Shown in pieces: positions 24,391 through 32,147 of a stretch of DNA of 64,000 bases. The translations under genes were made by a program, and so were the position numbers. The notes beneath the pieces were generated by a model that was not told the DNA's origin, ran no database searches, and saw only the letters and a program-made list of their open reading frames with translations. The stretch spans positions 496,001-560,000 of the forward strand of contig CBDCVQ010000009.1 in NCBI GenBank assembly GCA_965223165.1. Direction: 5' to 3'. This DNA is from JABDMH01 sp965223165 (lineage in GTDB: Bacteria; Bacteroidota; Bacteroidia; Chitinophagales; Saprospiraceae). Every line of letters begins with the position of its first letter. Position 1 is the stretch's first letter.

Positions 24391-26334
24391 CTATTTCTTC
24401 ATTGCCTTCACTCCCATCGTCTCCCCTCTTTCAATGGCTGTGGTACACTCATCCGACCAAAGTCTGGCCGCCACATCTCCACCGGACCGCAGTCCATCTG
24501 CCTTTGCAAAGCATACTTGCGCCAGCTTGATGTCGCCAGCCTCCAGTGCCGTCACTCCTTCTTCAAATTGCTGCAGGAAGGACTCGCTGACGTCGCCCGT
24601 AAAAAAGGGCTCATAGGTGACCATATCCTTTGATATACCCCTGACGGAAATGCGAGGCACTCGCCGGAAGCGCAAGTCCTCTTCACCCCTGAGGAGCTCG
24701 AAGGTCATCTGATCGACCAGCATCTTGCAACCACACTGCGCCGAAGCGGGCTCCAGGCGAGCCGATCGATTGACCGTCGGGCCAAGCACGGTAAAACCGA
24801 TTTGCTCCGTGGAGCCAAAATTGCCCACCAGCACGGGACCGGATCCGATACCGATCTTCAACTCGTGAAAGGCCTCCGGGTCGTCAATCTTCTCCACCTG
24901 CTGCGAAATCTTCAGGCAACAAGTGACCGCTGATCTGGCTACCCGGCGGCGATATTCTGTCGTCAACTCCTGCAGTTTACTCTCCAGTCCTTCGTCGTCT
25001 GCCAGCGCCTGTCTTTGTTGCTCCAGCAGCTCTGATTTCTTGTTATGCGCCTCCTGCAAGACCGGTCGCAGCATCGCCGCCTGTCCGTTGCCGCCCTGGG
25101 CGGTGGTTTCTCGCTCGATACTTCGGATATCTTGCTCAATCAGCGCCAGCTCATCCAAACGCAACTGCCGACGCACCCCTTCCAGCAGATCCCAGTGCGC
25201 GGAAAAATGGCCTCCGACCCATCCCATCACCGCATCGCCCATAAACTTGTCGATCACCCCTTCATGGGTCACGACAATTTCGCGACGGGCCGTGTCCATG
25301 ACCTGGCGTAGCTTTAAGGCCAAGCCCTCTACGTCATCCGTGTCGCGCTCGGCCGCCTGGGTAAATCCCCGGATATCAATGAAGAAGACAGTCATCCACT
25401 GGTTGTAAAACCGCTCGACCACCTCGGGAGAGCTGTAAAACTTTTTGACGATGGCCGGCGAAAAGCACTGAGATAAGATCGATCGCTCCCGATCGACGCT
25501 GCGATCTCGAGCAAGACTCCCACTGATATAGATGCTGACCCCGATCGTCAATAACACCACTAGCAGGAGGATACCCGAGATGCGGTCTGCCTGCTCGTAA
25601 GCGGAGGAGAGTGACAGTGCCAACCGCTGGTCTGCGGCAAGCGGTGAGGCAAAGGTCTCGATCTCCGCCGGAGGATGCTGGGGGGTGATCGCGAAGTCTG
25701 CCACGACGGCATCCAGCTGCTGCTGGTCTTGGGCACTCCGCAGACGAGTGTTCACCTCTCTGCGTAGATCTGACACCTCACTGTCCGTGATAAGCATGCT
25801 GGCCACGATAAAACCGGCCAGCAGCACGGGCACCCCATACATCAAGGCTTTATTAAAGGCCGGGGTTTCACCGGTAAGGTTGTTGGTCTTGAGAAACGTC
25901 AATCCGTGCCTAGCCCGAATCGCCGTCACCAATCGCGCCACTCGGGCCACCTTCACTAGCCGAGTGATCCGGGCGATGCGGGCGATGCGCGCTGCGCGAG
26001 CCACTCGGGTAGCCTGTAGCTGCGGTCCTACCGAACCCAAAACCTCCAGCGCTGAGCTGATGATCGGCAGGGTGCTGACGGTATCGATCAAAAACCAGGG
26101 GCTACGAAGATAACTTTGACCCAAAATCACGCATTTCGCGATAAGGTCCACCAGAAAGATCAGATCGATCAGAAAGTTAACCCACAAGAAGGCCGTGAAG
26201 AGACGGGGCGGGACCACCCGAAAAAGCTCCAGAATGTACAGTAGGACTGCGACCGAAGCCAGGACAAGGATCGGCTTGTTGAAACGCTCGAGGAAACGCT
26301 CCGCATTGGTCTTTTGGTGGTTATGTTTCCGCAT
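24391..26334 (-). CDS. Voltage-sensor domain fused to class III adenylate cyclase
   Basis: A 647-residue protein. Residues 20-145 look like a four-helix voltage sensor: S1 about 20-37, S2 47-70 with F60-D63-K67, S3 78-97 with D84, and S4 109-142 with basic residues at every third position (R110, R113, R116, R119, R122, R125, K128, R131, R134). Two further membrane helices (about 163-183 and 252-275) enclose a 70-residue external loop. There is no K+ selectivity filter (no GYG). A short linker leads to a cyclase domain with metal Asp D320 and D367, Lys363 and Thr515 in the ATP-selecting positions, and N522/R526 in VNRSAR. A charged helical insert (about 385-470) splits the domain. The C-terminus is TPR-like. 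It probably makes cAMP in response to membrane potential (inference). Confidence 0.85.
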   Translation of the reverse strand: MRKHNHQKTNAERFLERFNKPILVLASVAVLLYILELFRVVPPRLFTAFLWVNFLIDLIFLVDLIAKCVILGQSYLRSPWFLIDTVSTLPIISSALEVLGSVGPQLQATRVARAARIARIARITRLVKVARVARLVTAIRARHGLTFLKTNNLTGETPAFNKALMYGVPVLLAGFIVASMLITDSEVSDLRREVNTRLRSAQDQQQLDAVVADFAITPQHPPAEIETFASPLAADQRLALSLSSAYEQADRISGILLLVVLLTIGVSIYISGSLARDRSVDRERSILSQCFSPAIVKKFYSSPEVVERFYNQWMTVFFIDIRGFTQAAERDTDDVEGLALKLRQVMDTARREIVVTHEGVIDKFMGDAVMGWVGGHFSAHWDLLEGVRRQLRLDELALIEQDIRSIERETTAQGGNGQAAMLRPVLQEAHNKKSELLEQQRQALADDEGLESKLQELTTEYRRRVARSAVTCCLKISQQVEKIDDPEAFHELKIGIGSGPVLVGNFGSTEQIGFTVLGPTVNRSARLEPASAQCGCKMLVDQMTFELLRGEEDLRFRRVPRISVRGISKDMVTYEPFFTGDVSESFLQQFEEGVTALEAGDIKLAQVCFAKADGLRSGGDVAARLWSDECTTAIERGETMGVKAMKK

Positions 26335-26446
26335 AAACCTCTTCTAAGAAACGGAATTGTGATGGGAAGTTCGGTATAGATCGCCGGTCAGTCTGGACCA
26401 GCGAGGCCACGCGATCTCTTCCAAACCGTTTGTTCAAAAACCAGGG

Positions 26447-26454
26447 CACCTTTG
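26447..26454 (+). promoter_or_regulatory. Bacteroidota-type -7 element (CACCTTTG)
   Basis: CACCTTTG, followed by TACA, lies 15 bp before the ATG at 26469 and matches the TANNTTTG consensus at all but one position. A TTTG at 26429-26432 lies nearer than the usual -33 spacing, so only the -7 part is convincing. Confidence 0.35.
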
Positions 26455-26468
26455 TACATTGATAGGCA

Positions 26469-27509
26469 ATGAAATGGATTCTTCTGTTGATTGGTGGCTT
26501 GGCAACCGTCGATACTTCGGCGCAAACGCCCAATGACAGCTGCAAATCTGCCATCGTGATCACTGCACTCGACGGTGATTGTTTTAGCGCTGGCAACATA
26601 CCCAGCGATGCGACGCCCTCGCTGTCTTTCAACCCCTCCTGCGTGCCCATCGAAGAAGAGGTGATGAAAGATGTCTGGTTCACCTTCACCACCCAGGACA
26701 GCATCCTGCACTTGGAGCAAATCCTTACGGACCGGGGTTCGAATATTTTCTCCGCCAGTCTCTATGAAGGCTCCTGCACCGACCTGGAGCAGATCAAGTG
26801 CCGATTTCGAGGCGGCACGACCTTGGCCACCCTCACCCTGGATCATCTGGCCGTGGGCCGGCAGCTCTTTTATCGGGTGGCTGTGCCAGGAGACTTCTTG
26901 GACGATTTTCAGCTTTGCATCCGCTCCTCGGCAGCGGACTCAGAGCCGGAACCTTGCCAATCCATGGACTTTGTTGTGACCGCAGACACCATCATCGATC
27001 GTGGATCCGTGATCCAACTACAAGCCCTGCCACTGGAGGCCGGGCCATCGCATGTACTACACTGGTACGTAGGCGATTCTCTCCTGTGCGAAGACTGCCC
27101 TACTGTCCGGGTGACACCCAGCCAGCGTACCACCTATAGTGTGTCGCTGCTCAGTCCAGGCTTTTGTGTCAGCAGCAAAGAGATCGTGGTCGGTGTACGG
27201 GTGCCCGATCAAGACCAGGTGGTCTTCATCCCCAATGGCTTCTCGCCCAACGGAGATGGCATCAATGATCGATTCACTGTTTTCGGAGGAGGAGGCTTGG
27301 ACAAGGTGCTCCGGGTGGAAATATATGATCGACACGGGACCTTGCTGTATCAAAGCCAACATTCGACCAAGAATGATCCCTTTTCCGGATGGGATGGGAC
27401 TTACCGCGATCAGAAACAAGATAGTGGCACCTACTTGTACCGGATCCAGGTGCAGTTTGCCGATGCATCCGAGCAAGTATACGAAGGGACTGTGCACCTC
27501 GTCCGCTGA
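26469..27509 (+). CDS. Secreted protein with T9SS type B (gliding-motility) C-terminal domain
   Basis: A 346-residue protein with a signal peptide (cleavage near SAQ, residue 19). The N-terminal 120 residues (NDSCKSAIVIT ... MKDVWFTFTTQDSILHLEQ) look like the PPC-like beta-sandwich often seen in Bacteroidota surface proteins. A short Ig-like segment follows (about 155-235). The C-terminal 90 residues carry the CHU/gliding-motility sorting domain: VFIPNGFSPNGDGINDRF, VEIYDRHGTLLYQ, FSGWDGTYR and GTYLYRIQVQF. The protein should be exported by T9SS and kept on the surface. It is transcribed divergently from the voltage-sensor cyclase with a 134-bp gap. Confidence 0.85.
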   Translation: MKWILLLIGGLATVDTSAQTPNDSCKSAIVITALDGDCFSAGNIPSDATPSLSFNPSCVPIEEEVMKDVWFTFTTQDSILHLEQILTDRGSNIFSASLYEGSCTDLEQIKCRFRGGTTLATLTLDHLAVGRQLFYRVAVPGDFLDDFQLCIRSSAADSEPEPCQSMDFVVTADTIIDRGSVIQLQALPLEAGPSHVLHWYVGDSLLCEDCPTVRVTPSQRTTYSVSLLSPGFCVSSKEIVVGVRVPDQDQVVFIPNGFSPNGDGINDRFTVFGGGGLDKVLRVEIYDRHGTLLYQSQHSTKNDPFSGWDGTYRDQKQDSGTYLYRIQVQFADASEQVYEGTVHLVR

Positions 27510-27544
27510 GTGTCTTGGGCCGGCGGCCAGACGAGCCAAATATT

Positions 27545-27777
27545 CCTAGTAGAGTTTCGCATTAAATCTTGTAGTTAATTCTAATGTCTTTGGTTCGCAT
27601 ACTTCGTTGCAAAGCCTCGCCATAGCTACGGCTATGCCTAGCCACCCACCCGCCGTCGCGGTTCCCTCACTTCTTGCATTGTCATGCTCGACTCTACGAG
27701 ATCGTTCGGTCATGCCTCGTCTGCGAACAAAATCCTATTAGAATTATTCAACATATCTAATGCGAAACTCTACTAGG
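27545..27777 (-). mobile_element. MITE-like element, copy B (233 bp)
   Basis: CCTAGTAGAGTTTCGCATTA at the left end is perfectly repeated in inverse at the right end, the cleanest terminal repeat of the three copies. It is the reverse complement of copy A (4543-4775) at high identity. Its internal frame (27713 down to 27546, 55 codons, MTERSR...NAKLY) is intact. It lies 35 bp after the T9SS gene. No target duplication is clear: the flanks are AAATATT on the left and CGGCCG on the right. Confidence 0.85.
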
Positions 27778-28165
27778 CGGCCGTTTCATTACTGGCTCCA
27801 TTTGCATCACGAGGTTATTCTGCTGGCAGGCGAGGGGGCTGTGCAGACATAAGTAAGCGCAACGGCCTGGTTTGACACAGAATCATGCTGGCAAAAAGAA
27901 CCAGCAAGCAAATTCGAGCCAGTATTTCGATGGCCTCCGAGGTCCCGAGGAGTCGAACCCAGGAGGAGGTACTGATGCGGAGCCCCTTACTGCACAAGCG
28001 ATTTTTCTAAAAAATCGAAAAAGCGTGAACATCTTACCTAGATTCCTATTTGCATATCGCTCTGTATTTCAAATGGATCGAGTCGGATTTTGTCCATGCG
28101 TCTTGCTACAAGAAACTGCAATAATTGTGAGAAATAAGGCCAGGCATCACCACCCATCGCCGCCA
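27778..28165. other. Intergenic region after MITE copy B
   Basis: About 390 bp with no convincing gene. A stretch near 27930-27990 contains a tRNA-like GTTCGACTCC string on the minus strand, but flanking arms do not pair, so it is not a tRNA. Nothing else is recognised. Confidence 0.35.
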
Positions 28166-28936
28166 CTAAATGGTCGCCACCTGCTCGCTACCTACGCCTC
28201 GCAGATCCATCTCAAAGCGCAGTCCTTGGATCGGGGGCTGGCTGTAATACCAATTTGCTCCCCGCACGGCGGCGGGGCCCATGGGCGACAAGATGGCATC
28301 CTGGATGAGTGGCTCCAGGGCTATGGTGGTGTACAGACTGGTGCTGGTGACGTCCTGCCACGTGCCACCGAGGCCATGGAGACGTTCTTCCATGACTTTC
28401 ATCACCACGGACACTTTTTCTTGCAGTGCCGCCGGGCTGGTCTGGCCGGGCCTGACAATGGCTTCGGCTCTCAAATCTGTCTGGTCAATCAAATCGCCGG
28501 CCCCGGCCGCAATAAAGGACGGTGCCTGCGATGATTTGGTCATCGGTCGGGTATAGGAGAAGGCATAGAGAGATGGTTCCGGCAGGTCCAGACCCACCGG
28601 GGCGATATTGGTGCGAGCGATCGGATTCACATCGTCGAGTAGCAGTCCATGTGCTCTCAATCGCTGCTGATAATCGGCATTGAAGGCGGTAAAGCCCGAG
28701 AATGTCAAAGGGGTGGGAATCCGGAGCTCCATGGCACACAACGCGTGCAAAGGTCGATTCACCAGAGCGAGAAAATTAGTGATGTGCTCAAAAACGGGCA
28801 ACCTTAACGGTACGGGTTGTCGCATGCTCACTCGCACGATTTCGAATCCTGACATGGCTACGACTCCACTCGAGTACGGAGCGATACCCTGGAGAAAGCG
28901 GTAGTTGCCCCGGGGGTGATCCATTAGTTTCATCAT
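28166..28936 (-). CDS. RidA/YjgF-like protein, paired with PhyH dioxygenase
   Basis: A 256-residue soluble protein. The C-terminal half carries RidA/YjgF-type features: AGAGDLIDQTDLRAEAIVRPGQT, a helix KVSVVMKVMEERLHGLGGTWQDVTSTSLYTT, and GLRFEMDLRGV near the end. The N-terminal half (LRLPVFEHITNFLALVNRP) may be a degenerate second RidA-like domain. RidA proteins deaminate reactive enamines or imines, but the Arg that marks deaminase-active members is not obvious here. The gene lies 43 bp downstream of the PhyH gene, so the two probably form an operon and act on the same small molecule. Confidence 0.65.
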   Translation of the reverse strand: MMKLMDHPRGNYRFLQGIAPYSSGVVAMSGFEIVRVSMRQPVPLRLPVFEHITNFLALVNRPLHALCAMELRIPTPLTFSGFTAFNADYQQRLRAHGLLLDDVNPIARTNIAPVGLDLPEPSLYAFSYTRPMTKSSQAPSFIAAGAGDLIDQTDLRAEAIVRPGQTSPAALQEKVSVVMKVMEERLHGLGGTWQDVTSTSLYTTIALEPLIQDAILSPMGPAAVRGANWYYSQPPIQGLRFEMDLRGVGSEQVATI

Positions 28937-28979
28937 TCTGTAGTTATCGTCATCTTAGTTTGGTAAATGCTACCTGCCG

Positions 28980-30116
28980 CTAAGCCTGCCTGCTGACCGC
29001 TTTGGTCCGGAGTGCTTCATCAAGTTTTGTTAGGGTCCATGCTTCCGTCAGGGCCTGGCGGAGGATATCCTGATCGGTCTGAGGTGCTCGCCCCTCCAGG
29101 GGAGGGTCCCGGTCGAGGTTGGTGGGAAAGGGATAGCCGTCGGCCACGGTCATAATCAGGCGTTCCTGGACTGCCGCGTCTTGTTGATCCAGCAGCGCCG
29201 GAAATACCCTTCGAATCATCGCATGCCTATCTATCTGCTCCATGGCCCGCCCGAAACAGGAGGAAATTTGCAGCAGATTGGCCATCCGATCCCGCGGTGT
29301 GCTGTTGGCACCGGCTCCGTGCATTAGGCCTGGATTGAAGAAAACCATATCCCCATGTAAGAGCGGCAGTTGCACACAGTTTTCCTCAAAATACTGCACA
29401 AATTCCTGGTTTCCTGAAGCCAAATAGCTGCCAAAATATCGCTGGGAAAAAGGCAAAAACCGGGTAGGACCGCTATCGACAGTCATCTCTGTGTGCGCTA
29501 CCGCTCCTTGGAGGGTGAGATACCGGGATGCCTGCTGCGCATGCCCCGGAAATTGCTCGATGTTTTCTGCAGGCTGAAAACCGAGGTGATAGTCGCAATG
29601 CGGCACTTGCGCCTGCCCGCCCGGCTTGACATTATTTACCTGCGCGGTGATCTGATAGAAAGGGCCTAGCCAGGACCGGCATGCTAGATGGAGGCAGGGA
29701 TTTTCATAGTAAGCGATAAATACCCTGGGGTCCGAGTGACAGGACTTTTGAAAACTATTCCAAATCCGCTCATTATTGCCAAAATGATCCGCCCTGGAAG
29801 CGTCATCTAATGGCTGCGCGGCAAGAAGTCGGCGAAATACCACTGTCATTTCGTCCACCACGGCCAGGTCGTGATAGGCCCCTCGAATCACCAAAACACC
29901 AGGCCCGTGGTCGAGGGCATGCCCCCATTCATTCATCAGCCCTCGGGAGGCCTTCGGGTCCAACGCCAAACGGCGAACAAGATCACCCTGATAAATCAAT
30001 ACGTGATCTATCACCTCCAAAGCATGCGGGTAGCGATCTCGATCGGTATGTCGTTGACAGATCGCCGCAAATGCGTCTATGCTCAGCTCCACTCGGCCAG
30101 GGTCGTTATCTCTCAA
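28980..30116 (-). CDS. Phytanoyl-CoA dioxygenase (PhyH) family protein
   Basis: A 378-residue soluble protein of the Fe(II)/2-oxoglutarate PhyH type. The metal motif H-x-D is in VPHCDYHLGF. The distal His is probably that of GLMHGAGANSTPRDR, whose Arg would bind 2-oxoglutarate. LPLLHGDMVFFNPG is the usual strand before it. This family hydroxylates small molecules, often in secondary metabolism or compatible-solute pathways; the substrate here is unknown. The downstream RidA-like gene suggests an amine or amino-acid derivative (inference). The start ATG at 30116 is supported by a normal N-terminus with no signal peptide. Confidence 0.85.
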   Translation of the reverse strand: MRDNDPGRVELSIDAFAAICQRHTDRDRYPHALEVIDHVLIYQGDLVRRLALDPKASRGLMNEWGHALDHGPGVLVIRGAYHDLAVVDEMTVVFRRLLAAQPLDDASRADHFGNNERIWNSFQKSCHSDPRVFIAYYENPCLHLACRSWLGPFYQITAQVNNVKPGGQAQVPHCDYHLGFQPAENIEQFPGHAQQASRYLTLQGAVAHTEMTVDSGPTRFLPFSQRYFGSYLASGNQEFVQYFEENCVQLPLLHGDMVFFNPGLMHGAGANSTPRDRMANLLQISSCFGRAMEQIDRHAMIRRVFPALLDQQDAAVQERLIMTVADGYPFPTNLDRDPPLEGRAPQTDQDILRQALTEAWTLTKLDEALRTKAVSRQA

Positions 30117-30592
30117 GGTGGCGGACTTAGGCTATCGAAAGATAAAAGTTTATCCGCCGGCAGGGTGAGACAAGCCCATCGGTCCCATTTGTCCAGCGCC
30201 GTCGCATTAGGGCATTGGTGCTCTTATCCAGCAACGGCCAAAGAATAGCTGGCAAGATGCCCTATTTTAGTAGCTGAACACACTAAGGACGACCTCTCCC
30301 TGCCATAACCTTGCTACTATGTGCCAAGCGAGGACGCCTGACACGGCCAGGTAGCACTTGTTGAGTTATGTTCCAACGGCAGCTGGTGAGGCTACTCCGA
30401 AAAGTCTGGATAGCTTTAGGTCATGCCGTACTTTCCGGGCCTTCGAAAACAGGTGATTTGTCCGGTCTGGTCATGACGTCAGATATTACCTTTCCCAACA
30501 TAGTTTTGCCACAATGTGTGAACGACGAGAATAGGATGGATGAGAACCGCAGGCGAAGACTTCACAAACTTGGCCTGCGGCCCCATCCTCTA
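30117..30592. other. Intergenic region upstream of PhyH and downstream of SusD
   Basis: About 475 bp. It should contain the promoter of the PhyH-RidA pair. The only structure I see is the hairpin at 30547-30580. Confidence 0.4.
30547..30580 (-). terminator. Hairpin terminator candidate after SusD
   Basis: CCGCAGGC pairs perfectly with GCCTGCGG across an 18-nt loop. It starts 12 bp beyond the stop codon of the minus-strand SusD gene. No U-tract follows, so it may only stabilise the 3' end of the message. Confidence 0.4.
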
Positions 30593-32122
30593 CTACCGTA
30601 TGACGAATCCCTCCGGGTTCTGTCTGAGGTTACTTGTTGAAATCGCTTGAAAGGGAATGGGCGTGATATATTGCGCCTTGGTGGGTTGCCTGACCAAGTC
30701 CACGTTCTCGGAGGGATCACGCTTTGCCGCAATCTCTTCCAGGGTCTCCGACCGGATCAGGTCATACCAGCGCTTATATTCTGCGGCCAGCTCCCACCCC
30801 TTTTCGTCCAGGATTTCGTTGACCGTAGCCGTTGATACATCCACCGTGGCATCAGGCGCATCATACGGCAGTCCAGCCGCTCGACGCCGTACCTGATTGA
30901 GTGCTTCGACAGAGGAGCCATTCTCACCGATCCTGGCCTGTGCCTCGGCATAAATTAGGAGCACCTCAGCGTATCGGATGACTTCAAAAGCCCGATAACC
31001 TGCAGTGCGTCCACCCAAATTCAGGTTTTCTGAGATGGTAAACTTCCGATACATCGGGTGCATGCGCTGCGACTCCTGCCAGGGCTTGGTGGGTGGGTCC
31101 TTGACAAAAATTTGCCCCTGCTTGACCCCTCGTTGTGGAATTTCCGTGTGAAAGGTGTAGTCCTTTCGTGGTCCCTCCGGAAAATCATTAAAAAATCGTA
31201 GCTCGGGATAGAGGTCCGACCACCCGCGCGCCTCGTGAAAACTAGTAGCCGCGGGCCACCCATTGCGCAAATCCTCCACTTCGGAAAACTGCATAGAAAA
31301 CACAGATTCCTTGCTATTCTCATTGCTTAGCTCCCATAGTTGATCAATCGGTAGCAGTTCGTAATAACCCATGTCCATGACCTCCTTGGCCTTAGCCGCT
31401 GCCGCCTGAAGTTTGGACGCATCTTTTAATGGCCACCCAGCCCAAGTCAAATATAAGTCAGCCAGAAGGGCTTTGGCCGCACCTGAGGAGACTCGGCCGA
31501 TACTGCTTACGGCTCCTGGCCCTGGCAAGCTGCTCTCAGCGATCAGCAGGTCTTCCTCCATATGGAGATAGTTTTGCTCCACCGTGGCTCGCTCTTCTTC
31601 GCCTGTCGGGGTATCGCCGTCCAGAATTCTTGGCATGTTTCCATGCGTGCGCACCAGATGAAAATAGGCCAGTGCCCGAAGAAATCGAGCTTCTCCGTCG
31701 GCGGACTTAATGACTGACTCCGGCGCGGTCGAAGTCTTAAGACCCTGTATCAACGTGTTTGCATGATAGATCACTTCCCAGTAAGCATTCCATCCCCGAT
31801 CCAGCCAGAGAATATCAGAATTTTCGCCACTCCCGTAATCAAACCGATCGAATACGCGCAAGGGAGATTTGTTGCCTGCCCACCACGTGGTGCGATCATC
31901 GCCACCCCAGGTAGGCACTCCGCCTGCATGCGGATGAGTGTAAGCGGTCAGCATGCTTCGATAGACGGGGGCCAATGCCGCCGTCACCCCGCTCTCGCTC
32001 CTTAGGTTTTCGATCGAAAGCACACTGCTGGTATCCTCCTCAAGGTCCACACAGGCCGGCTGCGCCGCAAATAACATCAGGAGAAACAATCCGCGAAAAA
32101 TATAATTGATGTTCTTTTTCAT
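30593..32122 (-). CDS. SusD/RagB-like nutrient-binding lipoprotein
   Basis: About 509 residues from the ATG at 32122; a TTG at 32143 would add seven residues before the signal peptide. The signal ends in AAQPAC (lipidated Cys about residue 24). The SusD helical core is visible (YWEVIYHANTLIQGL, GEARFLRALAYFHLVRTHGNMP, AKALLADLYLTWAGWPL), as is the C-terminal ILDEKGWELAAEYKRWYDLIR. It is the surface lid of the SusC receptor that precedes it by about 25 bp. The pair is under the FecI/FecR system encoded just upstream. Confidence 0.95.
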   Translation of the reverse strand: MKKNINYIFRGLFLLMLFAAQPACVDLEEDTSSVLSIENLRSESGVTAALAPVYRSMLTAYTHPHAGGVPTWGGDDRTTWWAGNKSPLRVFDRFDYGSGENSDILWLDRGWNAYWEVIYHANTLIQGLKTSTAPESVIKSADGEARFLRALAYFHLVRTHGNMPRILDGDTPTGEEERATVEQNYLHMEEDLLIAESSLPGPGAVSSIGRVSSGAAKALLADLYLTWAGWPLKDASKLQAAAAKAKEVMDMGYYELLPIDQLWELSNENSKESVFSMQFSEVEDLRNGWPAATSFHEARGWSDLYPELRFFNDFPEGPRKDYTFHTEIPQRGVKQGQIFVKDPPTKPWQESQRMHPMYRKFTISENLNLGGRTAGYRAFEVIRYAEVLLIYAEAQARIGENGSSVEALNQVRRRAAGLPYDAPDATVDVSTATVNEILDEKGWELAAEYKRWYDLIRSETLEEIAAKRDPSENVDLVRQPTKAQYITPIPFQAISTSNLRQNPEGFVIR

Positions 32123-32147
32123 GATAGATAATTGCCGTTTCAAAAAA

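Noticed and set aside
27925..27995. tRNA-like GTTCGACTCC string on the minus strand
   Set aside because: The flanking arms do not form a T-stem or an acceptor stem, so it cannot fold as a tRNA.
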